Below are positions 1 through 5,638 of a stretch of DNA of 6,727 bases, piece by piece; position 1 is the first letter of the stretch, and each line of letters begins with the position of its first letter. The stretch is taken from assembly GCA_044227605.1 (NCBI GenBank), contig JBGAWJ010000086.1:1-6727 (forward strand), given 5' to 3'. The notes under the pieces are model-generated. The model ran no database searches. It saw only the letters and a program-made list of their open reading frames with translations, and was not told where the DNA came from. The position numbers and the translations under genes were made by a program. The stretch is from JAEUKQ01 sp044227605. GTDB taxonomy: Bacteria > Pseudomonadota > Alphaproteobacteria > JAEUKQ01.

Positions 1-1
1 A

Positions 2-319
2 CAAACACAAGGAACAATTCGCAGAGATATGCCGAATTGGCAGCCATGGTTGATTTTTTTCTTACGTGCACTTCAACAACAAAAGCAGCGGTTAGCGGTT
101 AAAGTAGAACGAGAAAAACTGGTGATGGAAAATTTACCTGAGTTAGCCTTGCAAATTCTGGATCACACTCGTGGCCATGGGCGGGTAACGATGGGTGAGG
201 CTATCCGCATGACGGGAGCTAGCCGCAACACTTTAAAAGAACATTTTCAGAGGCTTGTAAAGCAGCATTACCTCAAGAAACACGGATTAGGTAAAGGTTC
301 TTGGTACAGTTTGTTCTAA
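2..319 (+). CDS. Fic family protein, C-terminal winged-helix part (5' end missing)
   Basis: The frame is open from the left edge, so this is the 3' end of a larger gene; the ATG at 29 is an internal methionine. The visible 105 residues resemble the C-terminus of long Fic proteins: a QTQGTIR...NWQPWLIFFLRAL helix that closes the Fic fold, a charged linker (QQQKQRLAVKVEREKLV), then a winged helix-turn-helix of about 60 residues containing GRVTMGEAIRMTGASRNTLK and ending in WYSLF. Fic enzymes usually transfer AMP from ATP to hydroxyl side chains of target proteins. In this subclass the winged helix is thought to bind DNA or to help regulation. The catalytic HxFx(D/E)GNGR motif would lie upstream, so activity cannot be judged here. 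The family match is recalled from sequence pattern, not searched. TAA stop at 317-319. Confidence 0.85.
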   Translation, partial: QTQGTIRRDMPNWQPWLIFFLRALQQQKQRLAVKVEREKLVMENLPELALQILDHTRGHGRVTMGEAIRMTGASRNTLKEHFQRLVKQHYLKKHGLGKGSWYSLF

Positions 320-348
320 CCCAGCAGTATTATAAGGATTAGTTTTTC

Positions 349-513
349 ATGCTTGAGATATGGGATTGGATTACCCAGTTTATTGATAGGTTAATTGATT
401 CTATTAGTAATAATCCTCTTATTGCCACTGCCCTTAATTTTATTGATAATCTTTTTATCACTACCAGTTGTTTTTTTATTCACGGGAAGGTGGACAAGCT
501 TATTTTTGGTTAA
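349..513 (+). CDS. Candidate small amphipathic/hydrophobic protein, 54 residues
   Basis: An ATG at 349 opens a 54-codon frame ending at TAA 511-513. AAGGA at 334-338 lies ten bases before the start, a plausible ribosome binding site. The frame begins 29 bases after the Fic stop, so it could be co-transcribed with that gene. Residues 4-19 (start of the protein: MLEIWDWITQFIDRLIDSI) put I, W, F and L at three- and four-residue spacing with D, Q and R between, as in an amphipathic helix. Residues 24-44 are largely hydrophobic. FID(R/N)L occurs twice, twenty residues apart, matching a 10-base direct repeat (TTTATTGATA at 379-388 and 439-448). I do not recognise a family. It could be a membrane-associated microprotein or a chance frame in AT-rich DNA. 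The ribosome binding site and helix pattern favour a real gene only modestly. Confidence 0.4.
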   Translation: MLEIWDWITQFIDRLIDSISNNPLIATALNFIDNLFITTSCFFIHGKVDKLIFG

Positions 514-675
514 AATGATTTGCAAAATCTTCACTCGCCTTTGGAGTTTATTTGGGGTATTTGGGTCTTGAAAAATGGAGAGAAGAAAGAAAAATCAAAT
601 TTTGCCGGAGAATCCTTCCCAAAAAATCTTGAGGATAAGGTATATCTAGATAACTTTAAAACCACAGCAGGTCAC
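514..675 (+). other. Non-coding leader upstream of ccmG
   Basis: The ccmG frame stays open back to a TTG at 520, but the 52 codons before ATG 676 encode a charged, low-similarity stretch unlike the N-terminus of CcmG, so I treat it as untranslated. It holds a perfect 10-base palindrome, TATCTAGATA, at 643-652. There is also a weak promoter-like pair, TTGAGG (629-634) and TAACTT (651-656) with a 16-base spacer. Neither is strong enough to call as a separate site. The ccmG promoter probably lies here, since no ccm gene precedes it. Confidence 0.4.
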
Positions 676-1212
676 ATGCGATCACATTATTTCTTTTATC
701 TTCCTTTAGCGCTGGTTTGTGTGCTGACCGCTTATTTAGGGTTTGCTTTGGTAAAAAACATGCAGCCACAGCAAGAACCCCCAGAAATGCTAGGCAAGCC
801 AGCGCCGGATTTTTCCTTGCCTTCCCTATCCCAACCGGACAGGATGGTTTCTTTAAAAGATTTTGCGGGCAAACCGCTGATGATTAATTTTTTTGCATCC
901 TGGTGTGCGCCATGCCGGGAAGAACATGCCTATCTGCTTTATTTAAGCAAACAGAAACATATTCCTATCATGGGGATTGCCTATAAGGACAAAACTGAAA
1001 ATTCACAGGCTTTTTTAAAAACATTGGGCAACCCTTTCCAAGAGACCTTATCTGATTATCCCGGCAGGGTGACAATCAATTTTGGTATTTCCGGTATCCC
1101 GGAGACATTTTTGATTAACCGTCAGGGAAAAATTGTTTTCCGGTATGCAGGCCCCCTCAATCAAGCAATTATCCAAGAAAAATTATTACCCTTGTGGGAA
1201 AAAATAAAATAA
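676..1212 (+). CDS. ccmG: CcmG/DsbE thiol:disulfide oxidoreductase, cytochrome c maturation
   Basis: This 178-residue protein has the normal CcmG length. CcmG is a membrane-anchored periplasmic thioredoxin-like reductase. It receives electrons from the DsbD/CcdA route and keeps the CXXCH cysteines of apocytochrome c, or CcmH, reduced for haem attachment. A single membrane anchor spans about residues 6-26. A thioredoxin fold follows with GKPAPDFSLP (40-49), the active site FASWCAPCREEH with WCAPC at 76-80, and the cis-proline region GISGIPETFLI (137-147). The last matches the GVYGxPETF signature that separates CcmG from general thioredoxins. ATG 676 is chosen because it puts the anchor at the N-terminus; AGCAGG at 666-671 is a close, weak Shine-Dalgarno. 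TTG 520 would add 52 unlikely residues. The stop shares its last A with the ccmH ATG (TAATG), implying translational coupling. Confidence 0.93.
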   Translation: MRSHYFFYLPLALVCVLTAYLGFALVKNMQPQQEPPEMLGKPAPDFSLPSLSQPDRMVSLKDFAGKPLMINFFASWCAPCREEHAYLLYLSKQKHIPIMGIAYKDKTENSQAFLKTLGNPFQETLSDYPGRVTINFGISGIPETFLINRQGKIVFRYAGPLNQAIIQEKLLPLWEKIK

Positions 1213-1652
1213 TGAAATGGATCTCCATCAAGACCCCAAAAATATGGCCCAGCCTCTTGCTGTTTTTCCTGATACCCATACTATCGGTTATGGCCCAACA
1301 GGCCCCGGATGCTGCCAGTAATCCCTTGCAACAACGGGCTTACAACTTATACAGCCAATTGCGCTGCCCCGTGTGTCAGGGTCAATCTTTGGCTGAATCG
1401 CCAGCGGAATTAGCGGGCGATATGCGGGCCTTGATATTAGAGCAGTTGCAAGCAGGTGATGATGAACAAACGATCATCAATTTCTTAAAGGACCGTTATG
1501 GCGATACCATCTTATTCAACCCTCCCTTTAGCGGGCGGACTTATATCTTATGGTTATTGCCTTTTATTATTTTATTAACGGGATTATGGGTGGTGATCCG
1601 GCGCACCCAAAAAGCAAGCTCCCTTCCCGATCAAAGGCAATTGCATGAATAA
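1212..1652 (+). CDS. ccmH: CcmH/CycL cytochrome c maturation thiol-reduction protein
   Basis: The 146-residue product has an N-terminal signal or anchor (about residues 11-28) and the family signature LRCPVCQGQSLAES, with the redox cysteines at C52 and C55. A three-helix periplasmic domain follows (AGDMRALI...LKDRYGD) and a C-terminal membrane helix at about 111-129, led by the typical YGDTILFNPP segment. CcmH acts in the periplasm with CcmF and CcmI in the haem ligation complex. It exchanges disulfides with apocytochrome c and is re-reduced by CcmG. This is the short form: it lacks the TPR extension of E. coli CcmH, and a separate ccmI follows. ATG 1212 overlaps the ccmG stop by one base; a GTG at 1194 inside ccmG is less likely. 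The 3' end overlaps ccmI by eight bases. Confidence 0.94.
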   Translation: MKWISIKTPKIWPSLLLFFLIPILSVMAQQAPDAASNPLQQRAYNLYSQLRCPVCQGQSLAESPAELAGDMRALILEQLQAGDDEQTIINFLKDRYGDTILFNPPFSGRTYILWLLPFIILLTGLWVVIRRTQKASSLPDQRQLHE

Positions 1653-2346
1653 CAACTTTCTTTTTTGGGGGATCATGGTTGGTCTTCCCCTCCTCATCAT
1701 GGCCGCATCTTTCATGGTGGTCAGACGGCAGCGGATGGTACCTGCTGCTATTTCCAGCCCTTCCTTCAAGAACATTACCCTCTATAGAAATGTTATGATT
1801 GTTTTGTTGCTGGCAGTTTCAGGAAGTTTATACCTTTATTTAGGGCGCCCTGATTTGGCAAGCACCCCTTCAGCACCCTCAGCAAACAGGCAACTTGAGG
1901 GATTAATCAAAGATTTAAAAATATATTTGCAGGAAAATCCTGGTGATATCCAAGCACTTTATTTGTTGGCTGACAGTTACCGCCGCTTGGGAGAATACCC
2001 CTTGGCCGAAGAATATTACAAAAAATTAGGGGAAGCCGCCTTGACTGCCCATATTCAATTGCCAGCAGAATATGATGCCATTTATGCGGAAATCCGAATT
2101 CGTATCCATGGGATTGCCGATCCTATTTCCCGTGGGCTGTTGCAAAAAGCCTTAACCCTGGAACCCGCCAACATCCGCGCCCGTTTTTATATGGCCTTGA
2201 TCCATGCAGAAGATGGGGAAACACAATCTGCCCTTGATGAATTAAAAGAAATAAGGCAAGCAGTTCCTGCGGGCACCCCTTGGGCCCTTGTAATCGAAGA
2301 ACAATTGCAAAAGCTGTCTTTTTCCCCTGCCCCCTCAACCGAATGA
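1645..2346 (+). CDS. ccmI: CcmI/CycH-like TPR protein, short form
   Basis: The 233-residue protein follows the CcmI plan. It has two N-terminal membrane helices (about 5-25 and 49-66), a GRPDLAS motif just after the second (67-73; compare the G-x-P-x-L element usual there), and a periplasmic TPR region. TPR-like helices lie near 92-130 (NPGDIQALYLLADSYRRLGE) and 161-200 (ALTLEPANIRARFYMALIHA). CcmI is the chaperone that binds apocytochrome C-termini and presents them to CcmFH. From memory, family members are often 350-400 residues with a loop of about 70 residues between the two helices. Here that loop is only about 23 residues and lacks the usual YRDQL-like region, and the TPR part is also short. 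The start overlaps ccmH (ATGAATAA), so the three ccm genes form one coupled unit. Identity rests on position and architecture more than on residue matches. Confidence 0.83.
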   Translation: MNNNFLFWGIMVGLPLLIMAASFMVVRRQRMVPAAISSPSFKNITLYRNVMIVLLLAVSGSLYLYLGRPDLASTPSAPSANRQLEGLIKDLKIYLQENPGDIQALYLLADSYRRLGEYPLAEEYYKKLGEAALTAHIQLPAEYDAIYAEIRIRIHGIADPISRGLLQKALTLEPANIRARFYMALIHAEDGETQSALDELKEIRQAVPAGTPWALVIEEQLQKLSFSPAPSTE

Positions 2347-2389
2347 TCATTTTCCTAAAATATTTACTTGCTTCTCATCCCTGGCTCAT

Positions 2390-2431
2390 GCATCAATCAT
2401 AGCTAGAAAACGAAATTCCAACCATTGATGC
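2390..2431. repeat. 8-bp inverted repeat around the hisP start codon
   Basis: GCATCAAT at 2390-2397 is the exact reverse complement of ATTGATGC at 2424-2431, with 26 bases between. The right arm contains the candidate ATG at 2428. In RNA this could fold into a hairpin hiding the start; in DNA it could be a spaced operator. An 8-base match at this distance could also be chance, so the function is open. Confidence 0.35.
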
Positions 2432-3210
2432 TGATGAACAATAATCCCACCCTTATCGTTGAAAATATTCATAAAAGTTTTGGGGACATTAAAGTCCTCA
2501 AAGGCGTTTCTTTAAAGGCCCACCAAGGGGATGTGATTGCCCTAATTGGCAGCAGTGGTTCCGGTAAAAGCACTTTTTTACGGTGCATCAATATGCTGGA
2601 AATTCCTGATCAGGGGCAGATTACGGTGGATGGCGAACTAATCAAAATGCAGTATAACAAAAAAAAGGTTTATGAGCCTTCCGACCGTTTGCAAGTGGAT
2701 CGCATCCGAACAAAATTATCGATGGTTTTTCAAAATTTTAACCTTTGGGCCCATTTGACCATTTTGGAAAACGTCATCGAAGCCCCTGTCCATGTTTTGA
2801 AAAAACCGAAAGGTACCGCCATATCAGAGGCAAAAGAATTGTTGGATAAAGTGGGTATTATCGATAAAGCTTCTTATTACCCTAACCAACTCTCTGGTGG
2901 GCAACAACAGCGGGCCGCCATCGCCCGCGCCTTGGCCATGAATCCCAAGGTTATGTTACTGGATGAGCCAACATCCGCCCTTGACCCAGAATTGGTTGGT
3001 GAAGTGTTACGTGTTTTACAACGATTGGCGCAGGAAGGACGCACGATGATTATTGTTACCCATGAAATGAAATTTGCCCGGGACGTTGCCTCACATGTTG
3101 TGTTTTTGGACAAAGGAAAAATTGAAGAAGAAGGCTCACCCAAAAAAATCTTTTCTTCTCCGCAATCAGAACGTTGCAGACAGTTCCTGGCTAGTGTAAA
3201 GTGGGAATAA
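2428..3210 (+). CDS. hisP: Polar amino acid ABC transporter ATPase, HisP-type
   Basis: This 260-residue ATPase matches the HisP/OccP group of polar amino acid importers in length and motifs. Walker A is GSSGSGKST (41-49). The Q-loop is VFQNFNLWAHLTILENV, where FNLW is typical of the HisP group. The ABC signature is LSGGQQQRAAIARALA (155-170). Walker B is VMLLDEPTSALDPELVGEVL, with catalytic E180. The H-loop is VTHEM with H212. The tail (KIEEEG...IFSSPQSER) is also HisP-like. The protein powers uptake through the two permeases encoded downstream. The start is uncertain: TTG 2425, ATG 2428 and ATG 2434 are all in frame and none has a clear Shine-Dalgarno. The gene starts 81 bases after ccmI and probably opens the transporter operon, but I see no convincing promoter. 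Orthology to histidine transport specifically is inferred; related systems carry arginine, lysine, ornithine or opines. Confidence 0.93.
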   Translation: MLMNNNPTLIVENIHKSFGDIKVLKGVSLKAHQGDVIALIGSSGSGKSTFLRCINMLEIPDQGQITVDGELIKMQYNKKKVYEPSDRLQVDRIRTKLSMVFQNFNLWAHLTILENVIEAPVHVLKKPKGTAISEAKELLDKVGIIDKASYYPNQLSGGQQQRAAIARALAMNPKVMLLDEPTSALDPELVGEVLRVLQRLAQEGRTMIIVTHEMKFARDVASHVVFLDKGKIEEEGSPKKIFSSPQSERCRQFLASVKWE

Positions 3211-3243
3211 TGATCCCTAATAACCTGATTAAAATAATGAAAG

Positions 3244-3249
3244 AAGGAG
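3244..3249 (+). promoter_or_regulatory. Strong Shine-Dalgarno for hisJ
   Basis: AAGGAG lies seven bases before the GTG at 3257 and fixes this non-ATG start. It is much the best ribosome binding site in the transporter cluster, which fits a binding protein made in excess. Confidence 0.85.
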
Positions 3250-3256
3250 TTTATTC

Positions 3257-4129
3257 GTGAATAAATTTTTGTTTTTTGTGGTGGTTATAGCCGCCGCTTT
3301 AGGAATTTACTTTTATTTGAACCCCACTGAATATACCCGGGCGAAAATATGGTTAGGGATTGAAAGCCCCTCTTCTGTACTCACCCCGACCGAACCATCT
3401 GCCAATCCAACGGGATTGTTAAGTAAAAAAATTACGATTGCGACGGAAGGGGCTTATCCCCCTTTTAATTACACCGATCAAAACAACCAATTGGTTGGCT
3501 TTGAAGTTGATCTGGCCAAAGCCCTATGCCAAAAAATGAAGGTGGAATGTGTGATGGTGAGCCAAGATTGGGATGGCCTGATCCCTGCGTTGCAAAGCGG
3601 CAAATTCGACGCCATCATGGCCGGGATGTCGATTACGCCGGAGCGGAAGCAGCAAGTTGATTTCAGCAACAAATATATTAATACCCCCACCCGGTTTGTT
3701 GCCAAAAAAGGATCTGATTTTACCATTACTGCTGCAGGCTTAGCTGGCAAAAGGGTTGGGGCCCAACGGGCGACCATCCATGAAGGTTTTTTGCGCCGCT
3801 TGTTCCCCCAGGCCACGATCGTTTTATATGACACATTGGAAAATGCCCATTTAGATATGGCTGGCGGCAGGTTGGATTTAATTTTAGCTGACAGCGTTGC
3901 GTTAAATGAGGGGTTTTTAAAAACAGCAGCAGGACAGAATTATGAATTTGTTGGCCCCAGTTATACAGAACCTAAGGATATCCTTGGGGAAGGTGTGGGC
4001 ATTGCGGTACGCAGAGGCGACACCAGCCTTTTAAACGCCTTCAATCAAGCCATTACCCAAGTTCGGGCAGATGGAACTTTTAAAAAAATCAACGACCGGT
4101 ATTTTGATTTTGATGTCTATGGTAATTAA
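3257..4129 (+). CDS. hisJ: Polar/basic amino acid binding protein, HisJ/ArgT-like, apparently membrane-anchored
   Basis: This 290-residue protein captures the amino acid in the periplasm and delivers it to HisQM. The binding domain starts near residue 58 and aligns by eye to HisJ/ArgT: IATEGAYPPF (61-70), LVGFEVDLAKALC, DWDGLIPALQSGKFDAIMAG, MSITPERKQQVDFS (124-137), and the end RYFDFDVYGN. Likely ligand residues are Y67 (HisJ Tyr14), S125 (Ser72), R130 (Arg77), which should grip the carboxylate, T173 (Thr121) and D212 (Asp161), for the amino group. HisJ Ser69 and Ser70 are A122 and G123 here, so the exact substrate may differ. The N-terminus has an 18-residue hydrophobic stretch (4-21), no lipobox and only a weak AAA cleavage option, then a linker of about 35 residues rich in P, S and T. 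It therefore looks like an uncleaved anchor plus tether. GTG start, well supported by AAGGAG. Confidence 0.92.
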   Translation: MNKFLFFVVVIAAALGIYFYLNPTEYTRAKIWLGIESPSSVLTPTEPSANPTGLLSKKITIATEGAYPPFNYTDQNNQLVGFEVDLAKALCQKMKVECVMVSQDWDGLIPALQSGKFDAIMAGMSITPERKQQVDFSNKYINTPTRFVAKKGSDFTITAAGLAGKRVGAQRATIHEGFLRRLFPQATIVLYDTLENAHLDMAGGRLDLILADSVALNEGFLKTAAGQNYEFVGPSYTEPKDILGEGVGIAVRRGDTSLLNAFNQAITQVRADGTFKKINDRYFDFDVYGN

Positions 4130-4149
4130 TTGACTAGTGGCTATCTTAC

Positions 4150-4179
4150 GGGGAAGGGGTTAAAACCTTCCCCTTTTTT
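4150..4179 (+). terminator. Intrinsic terminator between hisJ and hisQ
   Basis: GGGGAAGG (4150-4157) pairs perfectly with CCTTCCCC (4166-4173) across an eight-base loop (GGTTAAAA), followed directly by six T (4174-4179). It lies 20 bases after the hisJ stop and just before the hisQ start candidates at 4181 and 4196. It should end part of the hisP-hisJ transcript and protect its 3' end, leaving read-through for the permeases. Confidence 0.9.
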
Positions 4180-4195
4180 CATGACATGTTGTACA

Positions 4196-4897
4196 ATGTT
4201 TAAAAATATTGCCGCTTACGGTTGGATGTTGATTGATGGGGTGATCTTAACCATCGAAATTGCCCTATTATCTTTTATGGTTGCCATTTTATTCGGTTTA
4301 ATTGGCGCTTATGGAAAACTGGGCCGGTCACGGATCAATCGTTTTATTGCCAATTGCTACACCGTGATTATTCGGGGGATACCTGAATATGTATTGCTGC
4401 TTATTTTATACTATCAAGGTGCCCAACTGATCCGTTTGATTGTGTCTTTATGGTCGGAACCGCAGGGCTTTATTGAAATTAATTCCTTTATTGCTGGCTT
4501 TATCACTTTGGGTTTTGTTTACGGCGCCTATGCAACGGAAACGTTCCGGGGCGCCATTTTAGCGATCCCCAAGGGTCAGGTGGAAGCTGCCTATGCTTGC
4601 GGGATGAGCCGTTGGTTGATGGCCCGCCGGATTTTAGTGCCGCAAATGTGGCGTTTTGCTTTACCGGGACTTGGGAATATTTGGCTGATTTTATTAAAAT
4701 CCACGGCCATTATTTCGTTGATCGGCCTTGAAGAATTAACCCGCAAAAGCCGGATCGCTGGCGGGGCCACCCGTGATCCCTTATTATTCTTTGGGATAGC
4801 GGCCATCATGTATCTATTGCTGACGGTGGTTTCAACCTTTGTCATTAAATATTTGGAACACAAAAATAATTATGAACGCAGAAAGCCAGGGATATAA
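4196..4897 (+). CDS. hisQ: Polar amino acid ABC transporter permease, HisQ-type
   Basis: From ATG 4196 this is a 233-residue inner-membrane permease, close to HisQ in length. It forms half of the translocation channel with the next gene product. Motifs include LIGAYGKL (35-42), TVIIRGIPEYVLLLILYYQG (56-75), the HisQ-like ITLGFVYGAYATETFRGA (103-120) and the EAA loop PKGQVEAAYACGMSR...PQMWRFALPGLGN (125-161), which contacts the ATPase. LKSTAIISLIGLEEL (167-181) follows, and several hydrophobic segments fit about five membrane helices. The start is uncertain. ATG 4181 would add MTCCT, and a TTG at 4130, directly after the hisJ stop, would carry the reading frame through the terminator stem and add an unlikely extension. 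No Shine-Dalgarno precedes either ATG, suggesting low translation. The stop overlaps the hisM start (TAATG). Confidence 0.92.
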   Translation: MFKNIAAYGWMLIDGVILTIEIALLSFMVAILFGLIGAYGKLGRSRINRFIANCYTVIIRGIPEYVLLLILYYQGAQLIRLIVSLWSEPQGFIEINSFIAGFITLGFVYGAYATETFRGAILAIPKGQVEAAYACGMSRWLMARRILVPQMWRFALPGLGNIWLILLKSTAIISLIGLEELTRKSRIAGGATRDPLLFFGIAAIMYLLLTVVSTFVIKYLEHKNNYERRKPGI

Positions 4898-5586
4898 TGG
4901 ACTTTCAGCTGCTGCAACAATATTGGCCGGATTTATTAAAGGGCGCTTGGCTCACCGTCCAACTCGTGTCTTTATCGTTATTGATCGGGTTTATCTTGGC
5001 GGCTTTGATCGCTTTAGCTGCTTTATCCCGTTACCGGATTTGCCGCTATGCAGCCCAGGGATATATCTTTATTTTTCGGGGATCACCCCTATTGGTGCAG
5101 ATATATCTGATTTATTATGGCAGCAGCCAAATCGGTTGGGTTCAGGATTCTTTTTTATGGGCAATTTTGATTGATGCCTATTGGTGCGCCCTAATTGCCT
5201 TAACCCTTAACACCAGCGCTTACACCGCGGAAATTATTCGGGGCGCGATGGCTAATGTTCCCCAAGGGGCGATTGAGGCCGGTCAGGCATTCGGGATGTC
5301 CCGTTGGCTGTTACTGCGGCGGATTATATGGCCCCAAGCCTTCCGCCTGATGTTGCCCGCTTATTCCAACGAAGTCATTCAAATGCTGCATGCCAGTTCC
5401 CTGGTGGGGGCCATTACCTTGCTTGATTTAACAGCCGCCGCCCAAAACCTAATTAGCCGAACCTATGCCAGTAACACTTTTTACTTGGCTATCGCTTTTA
5501 TCTATTTAACCACCACTTACTTGATCAGTGGGCTTTTCCGCTTGGCCGAAAAACGGTTATACCGCCATTTAAACCGATCTCAGTAA
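4897..5586 (+). CDS. hisM: Polar amino acid ABC transporter permease, HisM-type
   Basis: The 229-residue partner permease completes the importer. It starts EYW-like as HisM does (LLQQYWPDLLKGAWLTVQL) and contains YIFIFRGSPLLVQIYLIYYG (56-75), LTLNTSAYTAEIIRGAM (102-118) and the EAA loop VPQGAIEAGQAFGMSR (121-136), then LPAYSNEVIQMLHASSLVGA (153-172). NEVIxMLH and the closing LFRLAEKRLYRHL both match HisM rather than HisQ. About five membrane helices are apparent. ATG 4897 shares a base with the hisQ stop, so its translation is probably coupled to hisQ and the two subunits are made in equal amounts. The gene ends the + strand cluster; 52 bases separate it from the convergent folD, and I see no strong terminator hairpin there. 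Confidence 0.93.
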   Translation: MDFQLLQQYWPDLLKGAWLTVQLVSLSLLIGFILAALIALAALSRYRICRYAAQGYIFIFRGSPLLVQIYLIYYGSSQIGWVQDSFLWAILIDAYWCALIALTLNTSAYTAEIIRGAMANVPQGAIEAGQAFGMSRWLLLRRIIWPQAFRLMLPAYSNEVIQMLHASSLVGAITLLDLTAAAQNLISRTYASNTFYLAIAFIYLTTTYLISGLFRLAEKRLYRHLNRSQ

Positions 5587-5638
5587 TCACAAGCAAGCAG
5601 CTTAAACGCAAAAAATAAACACCGGGCGGAGTTAATTA

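Noticed and set aside
1..513. Fic gene plus small ORF as a toxin-antitoxin pair
   Set aside because: The small ORF does not look like FicA-type antitoxins, and long Fic proteins with a C-terminal winged helix usually carry their own inhibitory element.
643..652. Palindrome TATCTAGATA as an operator
   Set aside because: A single 10-base AT-rich palindrome with no second copy or known regulator motif is weak evidence.
629..656. Promoter TTGAGG / TAACTT before ccmG
   Set aside because: Both boxes match the consensus poorly; it is mentioned only as a possibility in the leader entry.
520..675. N-terminal extension of CcmG from the TTG at 520
   Set aside because: The extra 52 residues are charged and unlike CcmG, and would bury the membrane anchor; ATG 676 gives the normal family length.
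2363..2403. Promoter for the importer operon in the ccmI-hisP gap
   Set aside because: TTTACT and TTGCTT have no acceptable -10 partner at 16-18 bases.
4130..4195. Longer HisQ starting at TTG 4130 directly after the hisJ stop
   Set aside because: The coding region would run through a textbook terminator stem, and the added residues do not resemble HisQ N-termini.
5587..5638. Bidirectional terminator between hisM and folD
   Set aside because: There is a T-rich run on the folD strand but no adjacent stem longer than about three base pairs.
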